Made by a program: the position numbers and the translations under genes. The notes beneath the pieces are model-generated. The model saw only the letters and a program-made list of their open reading frames with translations. It searched no databases and had not been told where the DNA came from. Shown one piece after another: positions 48,458 through 58,000 of a DNA stretch of 64,000 nt. The DNA is taken from NCBI RefSeq assembly GCF_965208925.1, contig NZ_OZ242364.1, positions 1,240,001-1,304,000 of the forward strand, read 5' to 3'. This stretch comes from Poriferisodalis sp965208925. GTDB lineage: Bacteria; Actinomycetota; Acidimicrobiia; Acidimicrobiales; Poriferisodalaceae. Numbering within the stretch: position 1 is the stretch's first letter; each line of letters starts with the position of its first letter.

Positions 48458-48946
48458 TCAGTCCCGGAAGTTCTCGAACTGCAAAGGCACCTCGAAATCG
48501 CCGGCCTTGAGCTCGGCGATGACCGCCTGCAGGTCGTCGCGCTTCTTCGACATCACCCGCAGCTGGTCGCCTTGCGTCTGCGACTGCACGCCCTTGATGC
48601 CGAGCCCCTTGATGAACTTGTTCAGGTCGCGTGCCCGGTCAGACGAAATGCCAGCCTGCAGCGCCGCCGCTTGGCGCACGGTGCCGCCAGACGCCTCCTC
48701 GACGTTGCCGTAGTGGACGGCCTTCAGGCTGACCTGGCGGCGCACCAGCTTTTCTTCCAGCACTTGGCGCATTGCTGTGAGTCGATCCTCGGTGCTCGAC
48801 CGCATGTTGATGGCGCCCTCGCCGAGCTCCACGGCACTGCCGGTATTGCGGAAGTCATAGCGGTTGGCGATCTCGCGGGACGCCTGATCCACGGCGTTGC
48901 GGATCTCTTGCATGTCCACCTTGGAAACAACATCGAATGACGGCAT
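48458..48946 (-). CDS. YajQ-family nucleotide-binding protein
   Basis: 162 residues, full family length. N-terminus PSFDVVSKVDMQEIRNAVDQ with REIANRYDFRNT and C-terminus GDQLRVMSKKRDDLQAVI are diagnostic of the DUF520/YajQ family. Members bind nucleotides, in one case cyclic di-GMP in Xanthomonas, and are otherwise of uncertain role. Convergent with htpX, upstream of tRNA-Tyr. Confidence 0.93.
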   Translation of the reverse strand: MPSFDVVSKVDMQEIRNAVDQASREIANRYDFRNTGSAVELGEGAINMRSSTEDRLTAMRQVLEEKLVRRQVSLKAVHYGNVEEASGGTVRQAAALQAGISSDRARDLNKFIKGLGIKGVQSQTQGDQLRVMSKKRDDLQAVIAELKAGDFEVPLQFENFRD

Positions 48947-49018
48947 GTCCGCAAGCTAGCGAGGAAGCGGGCTCGGGTTGCTGGAGTTCGGCAACGCTTT
49001 AGGCTTCGAGGCTCACCT

Positions 49019-49103
49019 GGGTCGGTGCCCGAGCGGACAAAGGGAGCGGGCTGTAAACCCGTCGGCTTCGCCTACGGAGGTTCGAATCCTCCCCGGCCCA
49101 CCA
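49019..49103 (+). tRNA. tRNA-Tyr (GTA)
   Basis: Class II cloverleaf with long variable arm. Acceptor GGGTCGG (49019-49025) pairs with CCGGCCC (49093-49099, one G-U pair), discriminator A, and encoded CCA at 49101-49103. Anticodon stem GCGGG/CCCGT (one G-U pair) with loop CTGTAAA, anticodon GTA at 49053-49055. T arm GGAGG-TTCGAAT-CCTCC. Confidence 0.95.
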
Positions 49104-49122
49104 GCGCGCGAGACGCCGGCCG

Positions 49123-49899
49123 TCAGCGGCCGGCGCTGAAGCCGCCGTCGATGGGGTAGAGGCTGCCCGTGATGTAGCTGGCGTCGTCGGAGGCCAGGAA
49201 CGCCACAAGCGCCGCAACCTCGTGGGGCTCGCCGTAGCGCTGCGCGGGAATCCGTTCAGCCATTCCCTTGCGGACGTCGTCGGCGTCTTCACCGCCGATG
49301 AAGGTCTCGAGCGATCGCATCATGCGCGTCTCGATCGGCGATGGGCACACGGCGTTGACGCGCACGCCGGAGGTGGCCAGCTCGAGAGCTGCAGACTTGG
49401 TGAGCCCGGCCACTGCGTGCTTGCTGGCCGAGTACGGCGAGATGCCCCGTGCGCCGAACAGGCCCGCAACCGATGCCGTGTTGACGACGGCACCGCCCCC
49501 GCCGGCGATCATGGCCGGGACTGCGTACTTCATGCCCAGCCAGACGCCGCGCACATTGACCGCGATCACCCGGTCGAAGTCCTCTTCGGGATAGTCGACC
49601 ATCGGGAAATAGGTGCCCTCGATGCCGGCATTGTTGAACAGCACGTCGACACGGCCGAAGTTGTCCATGGCCGCCTGCACATAGCCTGCCACCTCGTCGG
49701 ATTTGGTCACGTCTGCTCCGACAGCCAGCGCCTCGCCGCCTGCCGACTCGGCCGCTGCGACCGCCGCGCCGAGATCGGTGGTGACCAAGTCCACAGCCAC
49801 CACCGAAGCCCCCTCCGACGCGAATCGCTCGCACGCAGCCAGCCCGATCCCGCCGGCCGCCCCCGTCACAATCGCCACGCGTCCCACGAACCTGCTCAT
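49123..49899 (-). CDS. short-chain dehydrogenase/reductase (classical SDR)
   Basis: 258 residues. Cofactor loop TGAAGGIGLAACERF, NNAG at about residue 88, catalytic YSASK (Tyr-x3-Lys) and the C-terminal ITGSLYPIDGGFSAG. Asp in VVAVDLV after the second strand suggests NAD(H) rather than NADP(H). FabG-like proteins of this type act on many alcohols, ketones or acyl chains; substrate unknown. It converges on the tRNA gene and lies 99 bp downstream of the MaoC-like gene on the same strand. Confidence 0.88.
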   Translation of the reverse strand: MSRFVGRVAIVTGAAGGIGLAACERFASEGASVVAVDLVTTDLGAAVAAAESAGGEALAVGADVTKSDEVAGYVQAAMDNFGRVDVLFNNAGIEGTYFPMVDYPEEDFDRVIAVNVRGVWLGMKYAVPAMIAGGGGAVVNTASVAGLFGARGISPYSASKHAVAGLTKSAALELATSGVRVNAVCPSPIETRMMRSLETFIGGEDADDVRKGMAERIPAQRYGEPHEVAALVAFLASDDASYITGSLYPIDGGFSAGR

Positions 49900-49998
49900 G
49901 ACACCTCCTCGCCTGCGTGCAGCGCAATGCTGATGCTCGACTCGCGAGCCGCCGCACCGGCCGCCGACCGTACTGCTGAGGCGGGGTGCCGCGCGGCG

Positions 49999-50508
49999 CT
50001 AGTCGGCGTGGCGGCAGAGGATCATGCGGGTGGGGGTGTAGACCATCACGAGGCTGCTGTGCTGGTTGAAGACTTCATTGCGGGTGGTCACGATGCCGCG
50101 GTCGCCCCGTGAGGTGAGGCGGGCAGCGGTCACTTCGGCCACCACCTGCAGGGTGTCGCCGACGAACGTCGGGCCCTTCACCTCGACGGTTGCGCCCAGG
50201 TACGCCACGCCCGTGCCGGCAATCGCGCCGCCGCTGATGACCAGCCCCTCAGCCAGCGACATCACCAGGCTGCCCGGCACGAGCCGCCCGTCGTAGCCGG
50301 CGCGCTCAGCGGCTGTCGCATCCAGGAAGAGCCCCTCGGCAAACCCGAACTGGGTGGCATACACCACGAGGTCGGTCTCGGTGATGGTTCGCCGGCTGGT
50401 GCTCCAGCGCTTGCCGACCGGCTGCTCATCGAACGTCCAGCCTCGATGCGGTCGGGGCGGCAGTCCTGGCATCGCACCGGAGCCGCTGCTGCTGTCATCG
50501 TCGTACAT
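49999..50508 (-). CDS. MaoC-like hotdog-fold dehydratase
   Basis: 169 residues from the ATG with GGGAGGCG upstream; the longer open frame is not supported. Fold marks: TITETDLVVYATQFGFAEGLFLD and VPGSLVMSLAEGL, then VEVKGPTFVGDTLQVVAEV. MaoC-type proteins hydrate enoyl-CoA, but the classical Asp-His dyad pattern is not clear here (FGFAE where D-x4-H is usual), so it may be a binding or altered-activity member. With the SDR it could act on an acyl-CoA. Confidence 0.78.
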   Translation of the reverse strand: MYDDDSSSGSGAMPGLPPRPHRGWTFDEQPVGKRWSTSRRTITETDLVVYATQFGFAEGLFLDATAAERAGYDGRLVPGSLVMSLAEGLVISGGAIAGTGVAYLGATVEVKGPTFVGDTLQVVAEVTAARLTSRGDRGIVTTRNEVFNQHSSLVMVYTPTRMILCRHAD

Positions 50509-50626
50509 ATCGCCTCCCGCCCTGAGTCTGGCAGTGCGATGTCCGGCGGTGCTGTGTCTGGCGAAGCGGTGCAACCATCGTGTTGACTTGACAGCGATCA
50601 GACGGCATCGGCGACAGGGGACGACG

Positions 50627-51460
50627 ATGAGCGACACGGTTCTGGATCGACCGGCACACGACATCGTCGATGACGAGACCATCGACCGGTTTCGTGCAGA
50701 CGGGGTGGTGGCGCTGCGCAATGTCGTCGACGCCGAGTGGGTGGAGCGACTGCGCGGAGGCGTCGCCGACGAGATGGCCAATCCCAGCCCCACAGCCCAC
50801 AACTACGAATCCACCGGCTTCTTCGGCTCGCTGGACCTGTGGCGCTTTCACCCTCTCTTCGAAGAGTTCGTTACCCAGTCCCGACTCGGCGAGCTGGCGG
50901 CCGCCATGTTCGGCTCGCCCGTCGTGCGCATGTACTACGACCAGCTGTTCGTCAAGGAGCCCGGTTCCAGCCAGCCGGTGCCGTGGCACAACGACCAGCC
51001 GTACTGGCCCATCTCGGGCCGCCAGGTCATGTCGTTCTGGATTGCGCTCGACTCCGTCGACGCCACCAACGGCCGCGTCGAGTACGTGCGGGGCTCGCAC
51101 GCGTGGGATCGCTGGTTCCAGCCGCGCACCTTCGCGCCGACGAGCGCTCACGACTACGAACGCAATCCGGACTACGAGCTCATGCCCGACATCGAGGCCG
51201 ACCGGGACAGCTACGACATCATCTCGTTCGATCTCGAGCCGGGCGATGCCGTCGCCTTCTGGGCCATGATCCTGCACGGCTCGCAGGGCAACTCGAACCA
51301 GGGCAGGGCGCGGCGAGGCTACGCCGCGCGCTACATCGGCACCGATGTCCGCTACGACCCCCGCATCGGCACCGCCCAGGCGCTGCACGTAGACGGGCTC
51401 GCCGCGGGCTCCACCATGGAGCTCGACCGATACCCCGTCGTCTGGCCGCGCACCGCCTGA
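50627..51460 (+). CDS. phytanoyl-CoA dioxygenase (PhyH) family protein
   Basis: 277 residues from the ATG; the upstream open frame overlaps the divergent MaoC-like gene. Fe(II)/2-oxoglutarate oxygenase: metal triad H121-x-D123 in PVPWHNDQPYWP and H217 in MILHGSQGN, then Arg in RARRGYAARY for 2-oxoglutarate. VVALRNVVDAEWVERLRGG is the typical N-terminal start. Hydroxylates an unknown substrate. A perfect hairpin follows the stop. Confidence 0.88.
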   Translation: MSDTVLDRPAHDIVDDETIDRFRADGVVALRNVVDAEWVERLRGGVADEMANPSPTAHNYESTGFFGSLDLWRFHPLFEEFVTQSRLGELAAAMFGSPVVRMYYDQLFVKEPGSSQPVPWHNDQPYWPISGRQVMSFWIALDSVDATNGRVEYVRGSHAWDRWFQPRTFAPTSAHDYERNPDYELMPDIEADRDSYDIISFDLEPGDAVAFWAMILHGSQGNSNQGRARRGYAARYIGTDVRYDPRIGTAQALHVDGLAAGSTMELDRYPVVWPRTA

Positions 51461-51462
51461 AC

Positions 51463-51478
51463 GGGCAGCGGGCTGCCC
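51463..51478. terminator. hairpin after the PhyH-family gene
   Basis: GGGCAGC-GG-GCTGCCC, a perfect 7-bp stem with a 2-nt spacer, begins two bases after the stop codon. A second, longer-range inverted pair CTCGCC/GGCGAG lies at 51491-51496 and 51522-51527. Both are between convergent genes and may stop transcription both ways. Confidence 0.5.
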
Positions 51479-51536
51479 ACGAGAGAGCGGCTCGCCGCCG
51501 ACCCGGCGTGCGGCAACGCCAGGCGAGTGGTTCGAA

Positions 51537-52277
51537 CTAGGTGTTGTTGTGTGCGCCGATCGAGCCGCTGACCATCGACCGGCCCAGCAGCATCAGCCAC
51601 AGCACGGCGACCAGGCCGCCGATGCCGTTGATGACATCCCAGCCCTCGAAGTCGATGATCGCCGCGATGATCCAGAACAGCGTCGTCCACACGACGCCGA
51701 CGGCGGCGGTGAACAGGGCTGCACCCCGATGGAATCCTCGGGGCAGGATCGGCATCAAGCCGAGGGCCATCGACGCGGCACCCAGCATCACCAGCGGGAT
51801 CGCCACGAACGCGAAACCCGCCTTGACCGAGTGCATCGCGAGAGCGACCTGCATGACGGTGTCCGACCCCGCCGCGGCGCCGGCGCCGAGGCCGTCGTCG
51901 ATCGCGATCACCATCATCATGTCGAGACCCTCGCCGAGCACGCCGATGCCGGCGCCGATGCCCGCCATCATGAGGCCGTAGCGCGTGCCGGTGCAGTCGA
52001 GGCCTTCCTCGTGCGCCGTGTTCCACACCACCATGAGGCCGGCGATGATCGTCACGGCGGCGATCGCGATGAGGATGGACGTCAGGTGACTCAGCCAGGC
52101 CAGATCTGCCATGGCGTCGATCCGGCCGACGAAGTCCACCCGATCGGCACTGCGAACGATGACGCCGCCGGGCTCGATAGCGGCCATCACCAGCGCCAGC
52201 AGACCGCCGTAGAGCAGCGCGAAGCCGCCGCGCTGCCGCCGGGTGTAGTTGTTGATCTTCTCCAGAACCATCACCAT
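51537..52277 (-). CDS. multi-pass membrane protein, unknown function
   Basis: 246 residues from the ATG preceded by AAGGGGGCG; another ATG two codons on is possible. About six predicted helices: residues about 20-38, 65-90, 105-128, 145-175, 185-208 and 212-232. A short basic N-terminus (YTRRQRGG) precedes the first helix. I do not recognise a family or conserved charged residues pointing to transport. It stands alone between convergent and divergent neighbours. Confidence 0.75.
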   Translation of the reverse strand: MVMVLEKINNYTRRQRGGFALLYGGLLALVMAAIEPGGVIVRSADRVDFVGRIDAMADLAWLSHLTSILIAIAAVTIIAGLMVVWNTAHEEGLDCTGTRYGLMMAGIGAGIGVLGEGLDMMMVIAIDDGLGAGAAAGSDTVMQVALAMHSVKAGFAFVAIPLVMLGAASMALGLMPILPRGFHRGAALFTAAVGVVWTTLFWIIAAIIDFEGWDVINGIGGLVAVLWLMLLGRSMVSGSIGAHNNT

Positions 52278-52399
52278 GCAGATCGCCCCCTTCGGCCCCA
52301 GATGCAGGCTCAATGGCGAGATTAGTGCGGGCTCGATAGTTGCAGATATGACTTAGGTGCTCGCCTGCATCCATCGGATGCAACGGCCACAATGGCGCT

Positions 52400-52975
52400 A
52401 TGGACGAAGCGATCAGCAGCGCTCTGACTCCCTCTGACGAAGCACTCGTGAAGCGACACACTGGCGCCGGCTACGAGATGATGGAGCCGATCATTGGCAG
52501 GGCTGCCGTCGCGGCTCCGCCCTCCGATGTATGGGCGGCCATCAGCCCGGCCGGCAACCTCACCAACATCCATCCCTTCTGCGAGCGCAACGAGGTGAAT
52601 GTCTGGAACGAAGCCCGCAGCCGCGATCACGTCTACTACTACAGCGGCGTCCACTACGAGCGGGAGTTCTGTGACTGGCTCGACGGCATCGGCTACGACC
52701 TGGTGCTCGGCCCGCCCGACGCCCGCACGGCTTTGGTGCGATGGCGCATCACCGAGGCGGACCACGGCAGCGACTTCAGCATCAAGGTGGTCGCGCTGCT
52801 CCGGGACGATGTGCCTGCCACCGAGCGCGAGCACTACGCCGAGCACATGATCCGCCGGCCGCTGCCCTCCTACCTCGACTCGGTCGTGCGCGGCACGGGT
52901 TACTTCGCCGAGACCGGCACCCCCGTCACCAAGAACCAGTTCGGGACCCACCCCATCTACTCGCCCGCCGACTGA
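52400..52975 (+). CDS. SRPBCC-like (START-type) domain protein
   Basis: 191 residues. Pattern typical of polyketide-cyclase/SRPBCC proteins: an N-terminal strand IIGRAAVAAPPSDVWAAIS followed by NLTNIHPFCERNEV, a central YYYSGVHYERE, and a long C-terminal helix HYAEHMIRRPLPSYLDSVV. Binds a hydrophobic ligand in the family; the ligand here is unknown. It converges on the SulP gene with 28 bp between stops. Confidence 0.68.
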   Translation: MDEAISSALTPSDEALVKRHTGAGYEMMEPIIGRAAVAAPPSDVWAAISPAGNLTNIHPFCERNEVNVWNEARSRDHVYYYSGVHYEREFCDWLDGIGYDLVLGPPDARTALVRWRITEADHGSDFSIKVVALLRDDVPATEREHYAEHMIRRPLPSYLDSVVRGTGYFAETGTPVTKNQFGTHPIYSPAD

Positions 52976-52978
52976 GCA

Positions 52979-53000
52979 GGCCCCGCGGCCGCCGCGGGCC
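52979..53000. terminator. bidirectional terminator hairpin
   Basis: CCCGCGG (52982-52988) and CCGCGGG (52992-52998) form a perfect stem with a 3-nt loop, extended by GG/CC with one bulged base. It fills the gap between the stops of the SRPBCC-like gene and the SulP gene. Confidence 0.55.
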
Positions 53001-53003
53001 GGC

Positions 53004-54671
53004 TCAGTTCGGCTCTGGCAGCTTCAGCAGGATTCGAGCCGCCGCACGAGCCTTGTCCAGCGTCGGCACGAATCGGTTTCTCGGCACCTTGTCGAGCGCG
53101 TTCAGCGCGCGCAGGCTGGTTGCCGGCGGGCCGCTCAGGCCCATCACGATCACTTCGGTCTTGCTCTCCACAGCAGTGTCGATGAGGTACTCCACCAGCA
53201 TCGCCGCGCTGTCGTCGATGTACACCGTGTCGGTGAAGTCGATGATCACCACCTCGTGCTCTGCGATGTCCGCACCCAGGATGTCGATGAGGCTCTTCGA
53301 CGAGGCCACGGTGAACGTGCCTCGCAGCGACACCAGCCCGACCCGTGCAGAGAACCCGCCGGCTGCGACCTCGTCGGCGTCGCCGACCTCGGCGTCTTCT
53401 CCCAGGAAAACCCGGTCAAGCAGCGGCACCGACACCACGGCGTCGAGCTGGAGCCGTTCGAACTGGCGGGCAGCCGACATGGCCGCCACGATGAGGCCGA
53501 TCGCCACGGCCGTGATGAGGTCGAGCACCACGGTGAGCACCATGGTGATGCCCATGATCATCAGGTGCTCGCGCTGCACCCGGTGCATGCGTTTGAGGAA
53601 CCGCCAGTCCACGATGTCCCAGCCGACCTTCAGCAAGATGCCGGCCAGCGCAGCGAGCGGCACTGACTCGACATAGCTCCCCGCCCCTAGCACGATGGCC
53701 AGCAGCACCAGGGCGCGCAGCGCGCCCGACACCCGGGTGCTGCCGCCGGCCCGGATGTTCACCACCGTGCCCACGGTGGCGCCGGCACCGGGCAGCCCGC
53801 CCACCAGACCAGCGGCGATGTTGCCCAAGCCCTGGCCGATGAGCTCCTGGTTGGGGCTGTGCCGTGTCCTGGTCATCGAGTCGGCGATCAGCGACGTCAG
53901 CAGGCTGTCGACCGCTCCCAGCAGGGCGAGCGTGATGGCGGGCTGCACCGCGCCCGCCAGGACGCCCAACGACAGCACCGGTTGCTGAAGGTCCGGCAGG
54001 CCGGAGGGCACCTCGCCGATGACCGGCGCGTCGCCCAGGAACAGCACCCCCATGAGTGTCCCCACGGCGAGGGCGGCGAGCGTCGCGGGGAACCAGCGAT
54101 GCAGGCGGGCGGGCCAGAAGATGCACACGCCCAAGCTGACGGCGGCGATGACCACGGCGCCGGCGTTCAGGTTCAGGATGGCGTCAGGCCAGGCACGCAT
54201 CACATCGAGCGGGCCGCCGCCAGCGCTCTCCACACCCAGAGCCGGCAGCGTCTGCAAAATGATGATGATGATGCCGACACCGGACATGAAGCCCGAGATC
54301 ACCGAGTACGGCGTGTAGGAGACGAAGCGGCCGAAGCGCAGGATGCCCAGCAGCGTCTGGATCACCCCGGCCATCACGACGACGGTGAGCGCTTCCTGAA
54401 GCGTCGACGCATGTTCTGTGATGACCACAGCCATCGCCACGGCCATGGGTCCGGTGGGCCCGGAGATCTGCGAGCGTGTCCCGCCAAAGACGGCGGCGAA
54501 GAAGCCGAGGGCGATTGCGCCATACAGCCCGGCCATCGCGCCGAGTCCCGAGGCCACGCCAAAGGCGAGCGCGACAGGCAGGCCGACTACCGCCGTGGTG
54601 ACACCGCCGAAGATGTCACCGCGCAGCGCCGAGAGGGTGTACCCGGGCACGCTGTTCGACCGCTTTGACAT
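53004..54671 (-). CDS. SulP-family (SLC26-type) anion transporter with STAS domain
   Basis: 555 residues. N-terminal membrane domain of about 12 helices with GGVTTAVVGLPVALAFGVASG, GPTGPMAVAMAVVI and PYSVISGFMSGVGIIIII. C-terminal STAS domain (about residues 445-545) with VVIIDFTDTVYIDDSAAMLVE. The family moves sulfate, bicarbonate or other anions across the inner membrane, often with sodium or protons. Substrate cannot be told from sequence. Confidence 0.9.
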   Translation of the reverse strand: MSKRSNSVPGYTLSALRGDIFGGVTTAVVGLPVALAFGVASGLGAMAGLYGAIALGFFAAVFGGTRSQISGPTGPMAVAMAVVITEHASTLQEALTVVVMAGVIQTLLGILRFGRFVSYTPYSVISGFMSGVGIIIIILQTLPALGVESAGGGPLDVMRAWPDAILNLNAGAVVIAAVSLGVCIFWPARLHRWFPATLAALAVGTLMGVLFLGDAPVIGEVPSGLPDLQQPVLSLGVLAGAVQPAITLALLGAVDSLLTSLIADSMTRTRHSPNQELIGQGLGNIAAGLVGGLPGAGATVGTVVNIRAGGSTRVSGALRALVLLAIVLGAGSYVESVPLAALAGILLKVGWDIVDWRFLKRMHRVQREHLMIMGITMVLTVVLDLITAVAIGLIVAAMSAARQFERLQLDAVVSVPLLDRVFLGEDAEVGDADEVAAGGFSARVGLVSLRGTFTVASSKSLIDILGADIAEHEVVIIDFTDTVYIDDSAAMLVEYLIDTAVESKTEVIVMGLSGPPATSLRALNALDKVPRNRFVPTLDKARAAARILLKLPEPN

Positions 54672-54844
54672 CCGTCGCCCCCCAACGGCGGCGCCCCCGC
54701 CCCCCGACGGGCACGCGTCAACGACATTAGGCGTGCTCAGCGAGTGTTGCCTGCGCTATCTCGCTGCTGTTCAGGTACTTTCGAATCGTCGATCAGCGCG
54801 TCCGATGCCGACTCGTTGATCGACTGGACAGCTCAACGGGCGCG

Positions 54845-54864
54845 CATATGCAGTTGTGCATATG
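54845..54864. promoter_or_regulatory. AT-rich palindrome, possible operator
   Basis: CATATGCA-gttg-TGCATATG: a perfect 8-bp inverted repeat with a 4-nt centre, markedly more AT-rich than its surroundings. It lies 174 bp upstream of sulP and about 100 bp before the G-tract, so it could bind a dimeric regulator of either gene. Confidence 0.4.
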
Positions 54865-54965
54865 TGTATGTTGCTGATGTCGTGTCGACCTACATCCCCG
54901 ATGCTCCAAGCGCTCGGTTGGCAGCGAGGCTCGGATTGGCGCGCCGCGCCACGCATCCCTTAGGA

Positions 54966-54979
54966 GGGGGGGGGGGGGG
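54966..54979 (+). repeat. poly-G tract (14 G) at the start of the giant surface protein gene
   Basis: Uninterrupted run of 14 G directly after AGGAG and directly before the codons of the signal peptide. Loss of one G (or gain of two) would join an upstream open frame with possible starts at 54744, 54864 and 54882 to the main frame. Confidence 0.85.
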
Positions 54980-55020
54980 TACGAGAACGGCGCCATCGGC
55001 TGATTCTTGCCGCAGCGGTT

Positions 55021-58000
55021 GTGCTGGGCGGCGGCATCAGCGTGTGGGCGATTCCGCATGTCGGCGCCCAGTCGGCGGTGCCCGCTGCCCCGGCCATCTC
55101 CTCGGCGTCAGCGACCCTGACCTCGGCGACCGTCGCGTGGAGCGCGCCCTCGAGTGACGGCGGCTCGGCAATCACTGCCTATGACCTGCGGCACATCACC
55201 AGCGACGCGACGGACAAGTCCGACAGTCAATGGATCGAGCAACACGATGTCTGGGCGACGGGCGGCGGCACCCTGTCGTACCGCCAGACGGGGCTGACGC
55301 CGTCGACCGGCTACGACTTCCAGGTGCGCGCCGTCAACGCGAACGGCGACGGCGCTTGGTCGGCGACCCAGACGGCCACGACGGGCACCCCGGCGATAGC
55401 TGGCACAGCCGCCCTCTCCTACGCCGAGAACTCTGCGGTCCGCGTCGGGACGTTCACCGTGACGGGCGCGGACGACGACGTGGACGAGGTCACCTGGGCT
55501 GTCTCGGGCACTGACGCGAGCCATTTCCACATAAACGCGCCAAAGGGCGCGCTGCGGCTCATCGACACCTCCGACACAAACCACCCACCGCGTCCAAAGC
55601 TGCCCGACTACGAGTCACCCGACGACGACGGCGCGGACCGGTCCTACTCGATCACCTTGACGGCGACGGTTGGCGGGGTCGACGCAACTCTGGACGTGAC
55701 GGTGGCCCTGACTGACGTCGACGAGCCGGGCGCAATCGCCCTCGCGCCCGCGCGGCCCAAGGTCGGGACGGCAGTCACGGCCACGTTGAGCGACCCCGAC
55801 ACCGTGAGCGGTTCGACCACCTGGGTATGGCAGCGCTCCAGCGGTCGCAACAGCTGGACGACCATCTCGGGGGCGACCAGCGCCAGCTACACGCCGGCTG
55901 CGGCCGACTCTGGCCAGTACCTGAGCGCTAGGGCGACCTACACCGACGGGCACGGAGCGAACAAGACCGCCGAGACCACGGCGCACCACGTCGTGATCGC
56001 CAGCGTTCTCACTGGCCTGACGGCGAGCACCACCGACACCACGCTTGCCCTGACGCCCGGGTTCGAAGCGGACGTGCTGCACTACAAGATCAGCTGCGGC
56101 GACACGGACACCATGACCGTCACCCCGACAGCCGACACCGGCGTGCGGCTCGCGATCGACGGTACCCAGACCACCAGCGGCACGGCCGTCGACGTCTCCG
56201 TGACAAAGGACAGCGACGTCGTCGTGCGGGCGAGCGCCGCCGACGGCGGGTTCACCGACTACGTCGTGCACTGCGTGCAGGACTGGCTTGCCACCATGGA
56301 AGCGATCGACCGAGGCGAGGGCGACGTCACCGAGTCGCTGATCTCATTCGCGCTCGGCGACTACCTGGCTGTCATCGACCACCACGGCGTGCCTCGCTTC
56401 CGCCGTCAGCCTGGGGCGACGCCGAGGTTCTGGTTTCGTCATTACCGGGTCGGGTCGAGTGGCGAGTACCGCTGGCACTACACCACCCGGCCGGCGGGCG
56501 GATGCTCCACTCATCACATCCTGAATGAGGACTTCGCGTCGCTGGCAACGGTCTCCTCCAAGTCGCCGCTGCGATGCACGGGAGTCCACGATTTCCGCAT
56601 TCTGGACAACGGCGGCTACCTGCTGATGTCCTACGAGCCGAGAGTCAACCGCGATATCAGCCACATAACGCTCCACGCGAACCTCCTGACAGGTGGCGAG
56701 AACGCTGGCAGGGTCCGTCACCGGCCGAATGACGGCAATCTTCAAGACGACTGGCGCGCCACGCAGTTCACAGCGTCGGAGGGCCTCAGCGATTCGGCCA
56801 TCCAGATACTCACGTCATCGCAGAGTGCCTCCCGGACATGGAGAACGTGGGGGACCATGGCCTATGAGGACTGCGTCCAGCACTGGTGGGACGAATACGC
56901 GCATCTCAATGCGGTGTCGTACTTCAAAGGCAGCGTCATCGGCTCCTTCCGTGGCTGTTCGAGGGTGCTCAGCATCAACGCGTCCACAGGCAAGATCGAC
57001 TGGCGTCTCGGCCAAACCAATCTCACTGCGGAGGAGTGGGCGGCCCGCAACATAGGGCCTGCGCCGCTGCGGATCGTCGGTGACCCCGAGGGCGAGTTCT
57101 GCGGCCAGCATGCCGCCGAGATGCGGCCTGACGGCCAAGACGGCCGATTGACGTTGTTCGACAACAACGAGGACTGCCACATCGATCTGGCGACGGGCGA
57201 GACCGAGCGAAGCTCCGACGAGTACGCCCGCGCGGTGGAGTACGCACTGGATCTCGACAACAACGAGGCGGTGTTCCTGCGCGACCACTCGCTGCACGGC
57301 ACCAAGGACAGGGCCGGTACCCGCGGCGGCCAGGTGGACGTGCTCGACAACGGTGACTGGCTCATCGGCTGGGCCCGCGAGCGCCAGACTGCCTTGCAAT
57401 CGACGAAGCTCAGCCCCGACGAAGCCATCACCCAGGTTGATCCGGGCACCGGGACGGAGAAGCTGTCGTTCAAGATCCCCGCTCGCTCCGGATCGGAGTT
57501 CCAGGCCAACGTCCGGCCGACCGCGGTGCCCGCATACGTGCTTGCACCCCAGCCGATGGCGCTAACCGCAGCCGCGCCCGCTAGTGAGCGGACCTCGGTG
57601 TTCCACAAGGGCGATGACGACACGCCGCAGGTGCTGGTCACCTTCAACCGCCCCGTCGTCGACTTCGCGGCTGCGTCGCCCTCGCTGAGCGTCTCCGGCG
57701 GCACAATCACGGCGGTCAGCGCCCTGGTCGCGGACGGCGAGCCGGCCAATGCGTACCTGTTCACGCTCGATCCCGCCGGCGAAGGCGCGGTGACGCTGAG
57801 GCTGCTCGCCAACAAGGCGTGCGCCGATGGCGGCATCTGCGCCGCTGACGGGACCACCCTGAAGCAAGCGCTAACGACCGTAGTCACCCCGGCGCCCCTG
57901 GTCTCCTTCCAGCGGGCTGCGTACAGCGTCAGGGAGGGCGCGTCGGGCTCAGTTGTGGTCCGGCTGAGCCGGGCACACCAGAGCGCCAGCGGCGTCACGA

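Larger units (their letters stand above)
54672..55020. other. divergent region between sulP and the giant surface protein
   Basis: About 350 bp. Contains the inverted repeat at 54845-54864, an SD-like AGGAGG at 54962-54967, and 14 G at 54966-54979. From 54979 on the frame of the giant protein is already coding: VRERRHRLILAAAVVLGGG is the n- and h-region of a signal peptide. In that frame the nearest upstream stop is TAG at 54961-54963, and no ATG, GTG or TTG lies between it and 55021. Confidence 0.6.

Noticed and set aside
50509..50802. Longer N-terminus for the MaoC-like protein
   Set aside because: The extra 98 codons overlap the divergent oxygenase gene, and a strong ribosome binding site precedes the ATG at 50508.
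54744..55157. 137-codon plus-strand frame crossing the poly-G tract as a separate gene
   Set aside because: Upstream part has no family features and downstream part is out of frame with the signal peptide. Kept only as a possible N-terminal extension if the G-tract length differs.
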